NCBI GenBank assembly: GCA_029204225.1 | Contig: CM055098.1 | Span: 24,495,367-24,559,366, forward strand | Direction: 5' to 3' | DNA from: Diphasiastrum complanatum | Taxonomy: Eukaryota; Streptophyta; Lycopodiopsida; Lycopodiales; Lycopodiaceae | Length of the DNA stretch: 64,000 nucleotides | Part shown: in pieces, positions 11,930 to 23,453 of the stretch | Layout: each line of letters begins with the position of its first letter | Position numbering within the stretch: position 1 is the first letter of the stretch | Program-made: the position numbers and the translations under genes | The notes under the pieces: generated by a model | The model's input: the letters and a program-made list of their open reading frames with translations, nothing else | What the model was told of the DNA's origin: nothing | Databases searched by the model: none

Positions 11930-12280
11930 TAACATGTTATGTTGGAGCATTTCAAAAGTTATATTTTGGATGATGTGGTATTCATGTTGCCAAAAGCTCA
12001 TCATGAACTTGAAGAAGAGGTACTAGATATGTAGGAGGTTTATGATGCTCAAACTCAAAAGCTCGTCGTGAACTTGAAGAAGATGTACTAGATATGTGGG
12101 AGGTTTATGATGGACTAGTTCGATTATGATGGACCAGCTCGTACTCAAATAATTTAGCTAAACTAGGTTAGAAAAAAAATTATAATCCAAGTGGGAGCAC
12201 AACTATCTCCAGCCCAATTCTCAAAGTTGCGGAAGTTAATGATTAAACATAAAGATTATTTTGCTTGGTCTTACAAATGC
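11930..12280 (+). pseudogene. Gypsy-2 family fragment, plus-strand orientation
   Basis: The plus strand encodes HVMLEHFKSYILDDVVFMLP near 11935-11995 and QVGAQLSPAQFSKLRKLMI then HKDYFAWSYK at 12188-12274. Both match the minus-strand Gypsy-2 ORF (DMLDHFKRYTLDYVVIILP; QVGAQLTPEQFQALRKLL). The fragment holds an internal duplication of about 70 bp (ATGAACTTGAAGAAGAGGTA near 12003, recurring near 12067) and stops where the minus-strand copy begins. It is an inverted piece of the same family, from a linker just before reverse transcriptase. Confidence 0.75.
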
Positions 12281-13200
12281 CTTACGACGGGCTTTCTCTG
12301 CTGCTAATGCATGTTCTGCCATCAATTTGGTCTCACAAAGTTTTTGAAAAGCCTCATAACACATTTGGAAGGATTTTGCATCAACCAACCGTTCCGTTGC
12401 TGCTATGCAGAGAGATGGTATCAAAAATTCAATTGGCATAATTAGATCTTGTCCATAAATAGCTGAAATGATGTTTGATTTGTACTATCTTTGTAAGCAG
12501 TTCTGAATGCCCATAAAGCCAAATAAAGCTTATGTTCTTAATCAAAATGACTTGCTTAACCGTTTTTGTCATAATGTTGCAGAGAATTTTGTTGGAAGAT
12601 TCAGCTTGGCCATTACCCCTTGGATAATACGGAGTACTAAACCGATGGATAGCAAAAAAGTCTTCCAACAGACATTATCGATTCATTCAGAAAATGTGTT
12701 CCGCGATCACTAACGATCTCGATAGGACATCCAAATCTAGTAATAATGTTTTCATAGAGAAACCTAGCCATTGATTTTGCATCTGCAACTCGAACTATTT
12801 TCGCTTCAACCCATTTGGTCATATAATCAGTTTGCAACAATGATATATCTGGCCTAAGATCCTCTTGTTGTAGGATGAATAGGACCAACATAGTAGAGGC
12901 CCCATTTCTCGAACAGTGATTGCGATAAAACTGGATGTAAAGGTTCATAATTTTGTCGAGTAGAACAATGTGCACGTTGACAAACATCGCATGACTGAAT
13001 ATAATTTTCTGTATCTTTGTAAAGTGTAGGCCACCAACATCTTGATTGTAAAAGTTTTCAAATAGTGATATTCGCTAAAAAAAATGCCCTCCGCCCATGC
13101 CATCATAAGAAAACATGATAAGTTCAGGTATTTCATGCGGCAAAACACATCTTCGTAAAATATCATCCATTTCTCGACGATAAAATTGTCCAGCAATCAA
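12236..13200 (-). pseudogene. Gypsy-2 integrase
   Basis: The minus strand gives the zinc-binding part near 13150-12960 (only partly in frame), then the core with TDYMTKWVEAKIVRV, FGCPIEIVSDRGTHF (second Asp) and PYYPRGNGQAESSNKIL (catalytic Glu), then a C-terminal segment PIEFLIPSLCIAATERL followed by LMAEHALAAEKARRKAF. Integrase would join element DNA to the host chromosome. It is broken into at least four frames. The end near 12240 meets an inverted fragment of the same family. Confidence 0.8.
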
Positions 13201-13236
13201 TTGATAAGGTTGTGCCTTATGAATTAATTGTCTCTT

Positions 13237-13536
13237 CTATACTTTTGTCAAGGTCTCATTGGGTTGGCCAAGCATAAGATATTCAACAATATCTACTGCC
13301 ACATAAAATAATACAGCATCTGGCAGTTCATCATCAACTTTAGTATTAACAGGCGTTGATTCAATCCTTGAAACATGGTCGGCTAGATAATATTGTTTAC
13401 CCTTGCGAACCACAATGCGAAAATCAAATTTGGTCAATAATAGTAGCCATCTTGCAATACGCCCAATGTTGCATGTCTTGTTCACCAAATAAAGTAACGG
13501 TTGATGATTAGTATAAAATGCAAAATGCGTTGCCAA
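13237..13536 (-). pseudogene. Gypsy-2 RNase H, C-terminal half
   Basis: The 99-residue ORF contains FAFYTNHQPLLYLVNK (the TDHKPL-type RNase H block, Asp replaced by Asn), then RIARWLLLLTKFDFRIVVRK and YYLADHVSRIES. RNase H removes the RNA strand during reverse transcription. The N-terminal half is in the adjacent ORF to the right, separated by a frame break near 13550. Confidence 0.8.
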
Positions 13537-13555
13537 TAGATAATGTCAAAACTTT

Positions 13556-14752
13556 TTAACAAAAAAAAATCATGGCCAACACTTCACGTTCAGTTGTCGA
13601 ATAATTCTTCTTAGAATCTATAAGATGTCTACTTGAAAACCTAATAGGATAATCCTTCTTGTATTCTCCTGGTTGCGTCAAAACTGATCCAATGGCATAT
13701 TTTGATACATCAGTGTGAACGTGAAACTCAATTGTCCATATTGGAACTCGTAGTATTGGTGCATAAGCTAAAGTTTTCTTCAATTTCTCAAATGCTTCCA
13801 ATGCCTCTACTGTCCAGATTGGTACAATGGACAATTTATATATAGGTCTTGCTAAATCCGCAAAGAATAGTATGAATATCCGATAGTAATTTGCATGACC
13901 CATGAAAACATAGACTCCTTGAATTGTTCCTAGCAGTGGTAACTCAATAATGACTTTGATTTTCGAATAATTTGTAGCAATGCCATGTCTTGATATCACA
14001 TGTCCAAGGACACAACAATTCGCAAAACCCATTCCATATGTTCGATAAAATCTTGTGACCTTTAGAACTGCATCAAGCATTAAGGGTATTGTATGCTCAA
14101 TAACCAAGGTAGGAATCCCTTTAAGATCCTTATATGTCCAAGCAAAACATTCTTGATATTTAGTCAATAACTTCCTTAATGCTTGAAATTGTTCGGGAGT
14201 AAGTTGAGCTCCCACTTGAGCAATCTTTTCTGGTTCTCCTGGTTCAGCAAGATTCATTAGTTGAGTCTTGGCTAGTCCATCGTAAACCTCCTTGGTTTTC
14301 GGTAATATAATCACCACATAATCCAAAGTATAGCGTTTGAAATGATCTAGCATATCATGTTGGACTTCTTTTGATTGTTCCTTCTCACAAGGGTTGATCT
14401 TTGATCTCCTTTTAGATGTCTTGATAGGCATTGATCGTGGAGGCGATGAACTTCTTGAAGATGTGCTCGTCTCTAAAGGTGATGACTTCCTTGATGGTGA
14501 TTTCTTGCGAGAATTCTGACTTGAAGTATCATCTTTGACCTGCTCTTTTCCTTTATCCAATAAAGGTGGTACATTCTTAGAATCAACTTTTCGAGATGAT
14601 TTTTCCCATTTCATGACCGTATTATAGTGTTGCTTAGCTTGTTTCTTTGTCATAAGTCCTGCCATCTTGTCTTCCTTCAATATAACTGCCTTTGGAGATT
14701 TTATTGTTGGATCATCCGGAATATCTTGAACTCCATATCTTGTAGGATCCAT
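13556..14752 (-). pseudogene. Gypsy-2 pol linker plus reverse transcriptase with internal deletion
   Basis: This 398-residue ORF opens with a Lys/Ser-rich linker, then EKIAQVGAQLTPEQFQALRK and ECFAWTYKDLKGIP, the usual entry to gypsy reverse transcriptase. It then jumps from the start of RT to the connection (CCVLGHVISRHGI) and RNase H (EFHVHTDVSKYAIGSVL; FSSRHLIDSKKNYSTTEREV). The palm with the catalytic YxDD or FxDD motif is missing, removed by a deletion that kept the frame open. The enzyme cannot polymerise. Confidence 0.85.
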
Positions 14753-15470
14753 ATGATTGAGATTTGTTCATCCGTAAGTTCGGCCTCTCCATCATAAGTC
14801 AAAGCATAACTAACATGTATTAGATCACCTTCAATTGGATCTGGAATCGGTTCAATTGATATCCAAGCTAGGTTCATTATATTCAATGGAAAAGTGATCG
14901 ACGTGTCCAAACTTCGATGAAGTAAGGAGATTTTGCTCAATTCAGATTGATTATCTTGTTGACACATATAGCCTGCTATACAATCCATTGTTGCAAGAGC
15001 TTTATTCCAATTGATAGTGTCAGTTTGACAGTCATAATGGACTCCTAGAGTCTTCACTTGTCGATCGTAGGTATGATCCATTGTTGATGAATCATCATCC
15101 CCTCTTTGTACTAATGGCTTGATAATCCAAGTGATTGAAACTACTTTGACTGCACGTTCACGATTCTCAAAAGTAATTTTGTCGGTGCTCCAGTTATGAA
15201 TTACTTGCGCAGCTCGTAACCATGGATGTCCCAATAAAACTCGATATGCATTTGGTGCGTTAGGTAAAGTAATGACAAACTGCGCTCTAGCTATTTTGAC
15301 AAGTACGCCTTCAGCCATTCCTCTTGGACTGTTGTTTGATCAGCTAGTTTAATGACAAAAGTGACAGGCTTCAACTTGGTAAGTCCCCATTTTGCACATA
15401 CCTTGGTTGAAATCAAATTAACTCCTGAACCTCCATCAATTACGGCTGCTTATACTAAACTGTCTATGTT
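14701..15470 (-). pseudogene. Gypsy-2 aspartic protease region
   Basis: The minus strand reads DGGSGVNLISTKVCAKWG near 15450-15395. The usual D-S/T-G active site is replaced by D-G-G here. It continues through a short frame break to the 205-residue ORF with YRVLLGHPWLRAAQVI and NWSTDKITF, the second conserved protease block of this gypsy group. A long linker leads into pol. The protease would mature the polyprotein. Confidence 0.75.
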
Positions 15471-15539
15471 GTATTGGCAGGGTGATGTTTTTCAGCTCAC
15501 TTTCCTAGGATGCTCCCACATTGAGTACTTCGTTCGATT

Positions 15540-16930
15540 CTTCAAACCCAGCACAAAAAAAGTGGCTTCTGACGGACTGATGGTTTCATTTGAGTCAATA
15601 TTTCTGCTAATACTTCTTTTGCTTTCAGCACCAGTTTAAGAAATTCTCCCAATGTAATATCCATCTTAGTAGACAACATATTCATGATCATTTCTATTTG
15701 CGGTGCTTCGGGTTCTGTCATCTTCAAAGGTTCTTCATGATGGTGCAATTGTGTATTAACATCTGTTCTTGGATCTACTTGTGGCATAGATGGAGAAGAA
15801 ACTTCGGTTGTTGCTTTAGCGGCTTCCAGGGCTTCTTCTTCTTGCAACTATTAAATCCACTGTCTCATGTCCTAGTATCTATTATTTTCTTCTTTGAGGT
15901 TCGGATACACGCCTGATGCGATAGGTATATTTGTAGTTGGTGCAGATTCAGCAGGTATTGGATCAACTACAACTTCTTTTTGTTTTTGGGCTTTGGTAAC
16001 AACCATCAAAGGTATAGCTGGTTCACATTGAGCTACTAGTCTTTTCTTGATTGTAATCATGTTCATTGGAGTAGTAACTGGAGGTGGTTTAGGTCTTGCA
16101 GGACAATCTTTATAACAGTGTCCATAACCACAGTCTCTACATAATGGTAGAAACTTTCCTTTGTTCGGACATTCAGCAACTCTATGGTTTTCTTCGCATG
16201 CAAAACATCCAAGTGGTGCTCTAGTCCATTGTCTAGCTGCTTGTTGTTGCGCAGCAGCATAGATAGCATACTACTCTGAAGGACCACTCTCGTGATCATG
16301 GCTATAGTTCCATTGCTCATTAGCACGATGAGGTTCTAGTTTCATTAGATTAGCAAGAGGAGCACTCTGTTCTGTCGGAGTTGGCAGAGCTAGTCGTTCT
16401 AGAAATCCAAGGCCAAAGTTAAATGGCTTCCCGTCAGGCCCCTTTGTATAAGTAGGTTCTTGATACTGAAGCTTAGCATACCTTTGCTGGATAATCCGAG
16501 GATTAAACGAGCAAAAGGTTGTTTCATGACTCGTAGAATTACACAAATGACAAATAGTATTTGACATTTGTTGTTTCAATGTTGGTATAATTGCCACACA
16601 AATTGAACACCAGACATTTTCTCGGCTAGGAAAAGTCTTTGCAAACTTCTTAGGTTCTTTGTTTGCTTTGCCATGGAGTTCTTCCAAGGCTTTTATCTTT
16701 TCATCAAGTGAGACTGCATCTTTTCTAACTGCATCTGCTGCCTCTGACCAAGTTTCTCGAACTCGTCGATCATCTTCTCTGCAGTAGCATTGATATTCAT
16801 TGTTGCAATTGTGGTAGATGTCGTCGTGGTTTGCCCTGCTGTATAAGGCAATATTCCAACATTTGGTTCATCGTCAGAATCTTCATCTTCCTCATGAATT
16901 GTGTCAATGCCAATAACACTATTGAAACAA
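15540..16930 (-). pseudogene. Gypsy-2 gag
   Basis: Near 16230-16100 the minus strand encodes two Cys/His boxes, CFACEENHRVAEC (C-X2-C-X4-H-X4-C) and CRDCGYGHCYKDC, with a Pro-rich tail. Upstream (16690-16270) lies a segment with another CHLCNSTSHETTFC-like box, and further upstream (16930-16700) an acidic and helical N-terminal stretch. 15850-15540 is an acidic linker toward the protease. Frames change several times. The 5' LTR expected beyond 16930 was not recognised. Confidence 0.7.
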
Positions 16931-16939
16931 CATTTTCGA

Positions 16940-17581
16940 GCACAAATATGAAAATTTTAATTGTCAATGAAATTTGTACATATTGCTACAATCACATATA
17001 GACCTATTGGACAAGAAAAAAAATATTCTTAACACAAATAATAAAAGCATAGATTAACGTGTATTTTACATGTTTTGTTTAAATTCTTTATCATTAGCAT
17101 ATGTTGTGAAAAGAGCCCTCCATAGAGTGGATGCAATACTTTTTGGCACATGACATTACAAATTTCAATTATTATAAGCCTCTACACAATTCCAAAATGT
17201 AACTTTTTTCTATGGTCATAGAGGATTCTTGAAAGTAGAGCATAATTAAAAATGTCAAAATATCCATAATATTGTGCACTCACATTTGAAAGTGTTTTTT
17301 TCTATTGGTACACCTACATGTTTGACACATAACAGTATATTTATTATCAACTTGAAATCTATGGCTCATATATTTTAATTGGAAAATATGTACATTAAAA
17401 ACATGTCTATGACATAATGTGCTTAGATTGTAGATATTGTTTTTCAAAATAATAGTCAAAGTGGGCACTTGTGTTCACATTTTCCTACAACTCATTTCAA
17501 TTCCAGTTCGACTATCTGCACTTGCAATTAACACCACCTCATTCCACACAAACTATTTCACTAGCATCAACAATCACTTCA
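16940..17581. other. AT-rich spacer, no gene recognised
   Basis: It lies between the gag start of Gypsy-2 and the left LTR of Gypsy-3. It may contain remains of the Gypsy-2 5' LTR, but no paired copy exists in the window to confirm this. Confidence 0.35.
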
Positions 17582-18259
17582 TGTGACGACATGTTTTAGT
17601 CACATGACAGTTTTTTAAGTTTTTCTTTCTCTAAAACTTTGATTATGTATAGTTGCTTTTTTGAAGCAATGAATAGTTTTAGTGATTTGGGAGTTTAAGT
17701 GTAAAATCGATCTAGGTCGGATTTTTGACTGGATCGGATTTTACTAAGGATCGGATTTCCACTGGATCGGAATTTATAGACCCAATCCGATCCGATCCAA
17801 GGTTAGAAACTTATCCGAGTCCGAGAATAGCAGTTACAATAGTTATGATAGTTAAGCGTTTATTTAAAGTCGCGAGACTATAAAGAGCCATTGTACCCCT
17901 GATTTTAATAAGAATAGTTCTGTAAGCAAATGCCTTGGTGCTTATTTGTATGAATGGTTTATGACTTATAAGTGATTGAATGTGTTTGCTGCCCACTATT
18001 TTTCCAGAGTCTACAAAGACTATGCAAGCTCTGTTTCTTTCAAGTAAATGATGAATGTTTGGTAAAGATTGATTCATAACAGTGCAATTGTGCTTTCGGC
18101 CATATGAGAAGTAAGATGAGAGGGGATGTTTGATTTTTCGAGTCATTTTGCAGGTTGCTTAGCTACTTAGTCAGAACTGGAGGAAGCATAATCTTGAAAC
18201 TTGTGGTTAATCTAGTCGTCTGTGTAGCAACTGTTAGTTGCTCAATCCAATTATGGTCA
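17582..18259 (+). repeat. Gypsy-3 left (5') LTR
   Basis: This repeat starts TGTGACGACATG and ends ATTATGGTCA, matching 24863-25567 along its length with scattered differences. It contains an array of GATCGGATT and GATCCGATCC motifs near 17705-17800 and a TATA-like CTATAAAGAGCC at 17879. No primer-binding site follows, because the next base begins foreign copia LTR sequence. Confidence 0.9.
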
Positions 18260-18260
18260 T

Positions 18261-19157
18261 TGATGAGGATCGTGGGACTTCGCAGTCGCGAAGCTTTTGC
18301 GAAGGAACCACGATCCTCTTGCGACTCAGATGGAGTTCAGATGCGATCGCTGGACACTGCCAGCTGAATCACTCCTACAATCCTCCAGAATGTAGTCAGG
18401 CACTGCTGATCTACGTTTATAAAATTAATGCAGCATTCAACATAGTTTCAACCAAGGTGCGGAATTAAAATGAACAAGAGAACTCAAACACACGAATTAC
18501 AACAGACGCATTTGCATTCGAGATCAGACACAACAAGAAAATTGACATGTGCGCAAAGGCTACAATATTGTCTGTTGATTTTCCTTCTTTGATTCTTCAA
18601 GCACTGCATGCATATCCACACAGTGCGTTGGCATGAGAGAGATACACTTCTTTCACGGATGTATATCTCGCTTACTAGCGGACTTTGGATCTCTATGGAT
18701 CCTGATCACAGAACTCGTCCCGCACGCAGGCGAACTTGTTGTCTATATTTCGTCTTGATTGCTTACTAGCATCAGACTACTACATTACACTATATGTGTA
18801 CTCTGTTGATCTATATGTCAAGTATCATCCAGTAAGTATAGTCGCTCTATGTGGATCTGAGATTAGAGTGATTAAGCATCTACAACTAATCAGGAAATTA
18901 CAAGAGTGGCAGATTAGCCACGACCTAAAATGTATCTGCTGATGTCATACCATCAGATCAAATATCTGTACTTCTAGGTACTTGCATGATCTTGTTGGTA
19001 CTCTTTGGAGCGTGAAGGGCAGGAAAAGGTTTCGTTTTCGTCGTTTGCCTTCTCTCGTACTGGACCGCAAAAGATTCTCGTGCCAGACCGCAAAATATTT
19101 TGTGAATCTTTCGTGTTCGCGAACCATTCGTCTTCGTCTGCTTTGACTTTCGTGTTT
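18261..19157 (-). repeat. Truncated copy of the Copia-1 LTR inside Gypsy-3
   Basis: The segment aligns end to end with about 1002-1880: the shared GCAGTCGCGAAGC block, ATGGAGTTCAGATGCGATCG, GATTAGAGTGATTAAGCATC and the final TTCGCGAACCATTCGTC. It stops abruptly at 19157, where Gypsy-3 reverse transcriptase begins, and lacks the outer end of the LTR. It replaces the gypsy primer-binding site, gag and protease. Confidence 0.85.
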
Positions 19158-19158
19158 A

Positions 19159-21450
19159 GGAGATTTAAAAAGTATTCCTAGTGAATTTGGAGAGCACCGA
19201 ATCGATTTAAAAGCAGACGCTCTACCAATTAGACAAAGGCAGTACAGATTGAATCCTAAATATTCCCTAATGGTGAAAGAAGAATTAGGTAAGTCTCTTG
19301 AAGCATTTAGTTCACACAAAGAACATTTGGAGAAACTCTAACAAACATTACAAAGATGCAGAGAAACATCTATATCCTTACATCCTGAGAAAAAAAAATT
19401 TTGGAATGACTGAAGGTATTCTATTGAGTCATTGAATGTCAAAAAGAGGTATCGAAGTCGATCAGGACAAGGTCAAAGTGATTGATGCACTTTTACCCCC
19501 GACTAATTTGAGAGAGTTGAGAGGTTTTCTTGGCCATTTGGGCTATTATCAAAGATTTGTACAAGATTATGCTATGATAGCAGCCCCTTTGAACAAGTTA
19601 CTAAAGAAAGATGTTACATATGAATGGAGTCCAGACCGACAAGAGTCTTTTGAAGGACTGAAATCTAAGTTGAAAACTGCTCCGATATTACGACCCTCCG
19701 ATTGGACCAGGAAATTCCATGTTTATGTGGACACTTCTTCCTTTGCTATCATGGAAGCATTCTAAGCAAGAAAACTGACGAAAAGAAAGATTATCCTATA
19801 TATAATGTAGGTAGGCAATTATCTGCATCAGAAAAGAATTACTCTGCTTTCGAGAGAGACTTTGGGAATGATATATTCTATAAAAAAGTTTCGACATTAT
19901 TTATTAAGTTATGCATTTACATTTCATGTAGACCATTATGCAATAAAATATCTGGTCAATAAACCAGATTTATCAGGTCGAATAGCAAGGTGGATTCTTC
20001 TAGTATCAGAATTTGATTATACAATGGAAATCCGACCCGACAAACACCATGCAAATGTGGATTATTTGTCGAGATTAGAAACAACTAAACCCAAAGATCC
20101 AATATCGAATAATCTATCTGACGAAGAATTATTGCTGATAAATATCGAAAATTCTATATATGGCGATATCATTCAGTATTTGCAAATATTGTTATATTCG
20201 GAAAGAAGAGATTCAATATGGTTGAAGACATTCCTAATATTGAGCATCCCGAAGGACATGTATGTGAAGATGCATACTTCTTTCAATATAAAGTAGCACC
20301 ATACACAATTATATCTGGTGTGCTTTACAAATTGGGAACTGATGATGAACTCCGAAGGTGTCTAGAACCAGCAGAAATTCAAATAGTGATGAAGTCTTTT
20401 CATGAAGAAGAAGTTGGAGGACACTATGCATTGAAGAACACAGTTTGGAAAATCATGAATGGCAAATATTGGTGGCCTACTATGTATAGAAATGTGCATA
20501 GGTTTATTATAAACTATGATCCATGTCAGAGAATGGGTAAACCAGCAAGATCGACTAATTGGCCGTTGGTACTAATCTTACCATTGGCACCATTCGAAAA
20601 ATGGGATATCGATTTTGTGGGGCCAATTAAGCCAGCTACAAGACATAGGAAAAATCGATATATATTATTAGCAACAGACTATTGCACAAAAATGGTCGAA
20701 GCTAAGCCTACGAAGAAAAATGATACGAAGACTGTTGCCAATTTTCTTTTTGCTAATATAATTACAAGATATGGCTGTCCTTTAGAACTTGTCAGTGATA
20801 GAGGAACTCATTTCATAAATAATATTATTGCAAAGTTACTGAAGCATTATATGATTATTCATAGAAGGACAACCCCATATAATCCTAAAGCAATTGGATT
20901 GACTGAACGAGCGAATGGTATTTTATGTAAAATATTGAATAAAATCACAAAACAACATTCTACTGATTGGGATATGAAAATACCAGCAGTTTGGGCATAT
21001 CGGAACATTGAAAAAATTACAACTAAAAAGACTCCATATTATATAGTTTATGGAATGTACCCAATACTCCCAATCAAATTCGAGATTCCAACATATCGAA
21101 TTCAACATGTAGATCGTGAAGAATCACATAACACTATTGATGAAAGAGTGCATCAGATATCTCGATTGGAGGAGGATCGATTCTGTGTTTTGCAGGAAAC
21201 AATAGTGGTACAAAAAAAGAGAAAGAAAAATTACGATACACGTTTGAAGAAAGTTTCTCTTAAAGCTGGTGATTTGGCACTTTTATCTGACAATCGACAT
21301 ATAAAATTTCCTGGAAAATTACATACAAGGTGGATGGGGCCTTATAAAGTCATTGAAGTATTTTTTAATAATTCGATCCAGCCAGCTGATCTTGGAAGGA
21401 AATTTTCTTGATACAAGAGTAAATGGCTCTCGTGTCAAGAAGTATAATCA
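19159..21450 (+). pseudogene. Gypsy-3 pol: partial RT, RNase H, integrase
   Basis: The RT N-terminus is seen at 19159-19290 (IPSEFGEHRIDLKADALP). A deletion then removes the catalytic palm, and the frame resumes near 19310. 19436-19765 holds the RT connection and RNase H start (LRGFLGHLGYYQRFVQDYAM; FHVYVDTSSFAI). RNase H continues at 19862-20180 (FTFHVDHYAIKYLVNK; ANVDYLSRLE). 20218-21411 is a long integrase ORF with HEEEVGGHYALKNTVW, KWDIDFVGPI, ELVSDRGTHFINN and TERANGILCKIL, giving Asp, Asp and Glu. One zinc-site Cys is changed (NYDPCQR). No chromodomain follows. The pol frame ends near 21450. Confidence 0.85.
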
Positions 21451-21454
21451 ACCA

Positions 21455-21859
21455 TAGAAGTGATTTACAAAAAAACTCTTGGTTTTACGTAAGCAATTTC
21501 AAATCTATGCTTTTCCATGAGAATCTTTTTTTTTTATTATTATTATTTTATTTCTTATCTTCTCCTCAGTCAACGAGGACGTTTTCCTATTTGAGAGGAA
21601 GGAGAGGTTTTATAGGTGTTACAATTTTTTTTGGATAAATTTGTTAAGGTCAAAAACATGTCCTTAAGATTCATAAGGATAAAAAATATCCGATCCGCGG
21701 ACTTGCTCGGAAATATCCGAACCAATTCGATTCGATCCAGGGTCTGACATGCCCGGAAAACTTCGAACCTTGATAATTTTTGACCCTTTGAAAAAAAAAA
21801 CAACGATCCTTCATATTTTCTAGTTATACGGTTGGTTGACGTACGCCTACTATTAATTT
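21455..21859. other. Gypsy-3 spacer between pol and the extra ORFs
   Basis: About 400 bp with no ORF of note. The part from 21690 to 21760 contains ATCCGATCCGCGGACTT and GATTCGATCCAGGGTC, echoing the GATCCGATCC array of the element's own LTRs. It might be a promoter for the extra ORFs or a relic of an LTR fragment. The sequence alone cannot distinguish these. Confidence 0.4.
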
Positions 21860-23453
21860 TTGTGGCGGTTATTACAATGGCAATATCCTCAGTCCTTGGC
21901 CGACGTCATCCAATTTAAGAGTGATTTATGTCTCATTTACTTGTCATATCAGTCACTTTTTCTCTTTGCCATAGTGTATTCCGTGAGCAGTTTTCTGACT
22001 TCTAAATTTTCTGATTCTATTGTTCTATTGCGAAATCTTCTCTCTGTTCTACAAACGAAATGGCATCCATCAGAGTATGGAAGGCCAGAGCTGAAATTAT
22101 GTATGAAGAATGGAGAGTTGGAGCGGAATTGTTTAAATTATGATACAATCAAATACAAAGACAATTCGCTCTTACTTACTGAGATTTGTAATGAGATGGG
22201 AGATAGTGTCAGGATCAGAGGAAATGTGTGCTACTTTTCAGTGTGTCAAAGAGTTGTTGAGCTAAACAAAGAAGATTTTGTGGAATGTTTTGGGTTACCA
22301 ACTGCAGGGTCTATCAAGAAAGCGAAAAAAATAACGGATTCGGCGTTGCTAGCAAAATGTTTGGACTTGTCTGAAGGCGAGGATTCCATTTATCAGGAAA
22401 CGAAAGACTACAAAGTTAGCTACGTAAAGGATCCTGCCATCATAGGGGGTTATCTACTCCAATCATTTGATGAAGAACCAGTCGATTTTGCAACAATAGC
22501 GTATCAAATGTTTATCAAACCTCTAAAGAAGTCTCAGAATATTAGGCTGTGGGGAGCTCAATTGAGTCATCTGGCTGCACATTTGAATTTGTTGAATGAA
22601 GAAGAAGCAGGGCTTATGACAAGAACGATCACTCGTACCGTGGAACACATGTTTGAAGACATTGCTGAAACAAGTGCAACACATTTTACTGTGGGTGGAG
22701 ACCGTAATTCAGAAGCAGAGGCGATGGATGCGGATGACACACAACAGCTGCTTGAAAACCTAATGGAAGTCCACCGAGCTACTGTTGTTGAAAAAGAAAA
22801 GGAGATGTCTCAAAGACCTAATGGAAGACCACCGAGCTACTGTTGTTGAAAAAGAAAAGGAGATGTCTCAAAGCCCTAATTTCCAGAAGGAAACTTTTGA
22901 AGGTGATGATGAAGAACAGACGAGTGAAGAGGACCTCCAGCTGCCAAAGAAATTTAGGAGACGCCCGAAAAATTGGACCGTAAGTCTATTGATGCAGAAA
23001 CTCTAAAGTTTGATTTGTCAGATTTAGCTTCTACAATAATTTATCATGCTGCAAACGTTCCTGACCAATACCGGGAGTTTAATTGAATATATTAGAATTC
23101 GGGAAAAGGAAAGGTATGAGTTCAGTAGACTGTAGGGTCGAATAGAAGATCAGCAAGAGTTAATTTCGAAATTATCTGCTGATGCTGCTAAAGTGCCAGA
23201 ATTATTGCAGCTGATGAACACGAAGGATGATGAGATAAATGATTTAAAGACGAATGATGAAGTACAGCTGCAGTTAATAAGGGAAAAAGATTTACAGAGG
23301 ATTCAGTTGATGCGGGAGGTCGAAGAACTGAGAAATGACGTCTCAAACAAGAAAAACCAGCTGCTGAAGGAACAAAATGAAAATTTCGTTTTGAAAAGTC
23401 GAAATTCGAAATTACAGAAAGAGCTTGATGATATTAAGCAAAAAAAAAATTGA
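21860..23453 (+). CDS. Gypsy-3 extra ORF downstream of pol (globular domain plus coiled coil), frameshifted
   Basis: The main 329-residue frame contains a globular part (SVRIRGNVCYFSVCQRVVEL, then NKEDFVECFGLP) of a style seen in accessory proteins of some plant gypsy elements. A good ATG lies in another frame at 22060 (MASIRVWKARAEIMYEEW), so a frameshift near 22130 is likely. A 58-bp tandem duplication at 22759-22874 shifts the frame and ends the ORF at 22849. The product resumes as an acidic stretch (DDEEQTSEEDLQLPKKF) and then a long coiled coil at 23193-23453 (IQLMREVEELRNDVSNKKNQ). Known gypsy lineages place extra ORFs here (envelope-like in Athila, other ORFs in Tat/Ogre), but I cannot name this one. 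Confidence 0.55.
22759..22874 (+). repeat. 58-bp tandem duplication inside the extra ORF
   Basis: CCTAATGGAAG followed by CCACCGAGCTACTGTTGTTG and an AAAAGAAAAGGAG tract occurs at 22759 and again at 22817, almost identical. Because 58 is not a multiple of three, the reading frame changes across the duplication. Confidence 0.85.

Larger units (their letters stand above)
12236..16930 (-). mobile_element. Gypsy-2: Ty3/gypsy element without chromodomain, internal region only
   Basis: The minus-strand order is gag with zinc knuckles (about 16930-15540), aspartic protease (about 15470-14700), linker and reverse transcriptase with a deletion (14752-13556), RNase H (13536-13237), then integrase (13200-12236). 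No chromodomain follows integrase. No LTR could be matched on either side, so the ends are lost. Integrase and RNase H resemble Gypsy-3, but the two are clearly different families. Confidence 0.85.

Noticed and set aside
18155-18942. ORFs of 60-80 residues around 18155-18942 and 1020-1657
   Set aside because: They lie in copies of the Copia-1 LTR or the Gypsy-3 LTR and have no protein motif.
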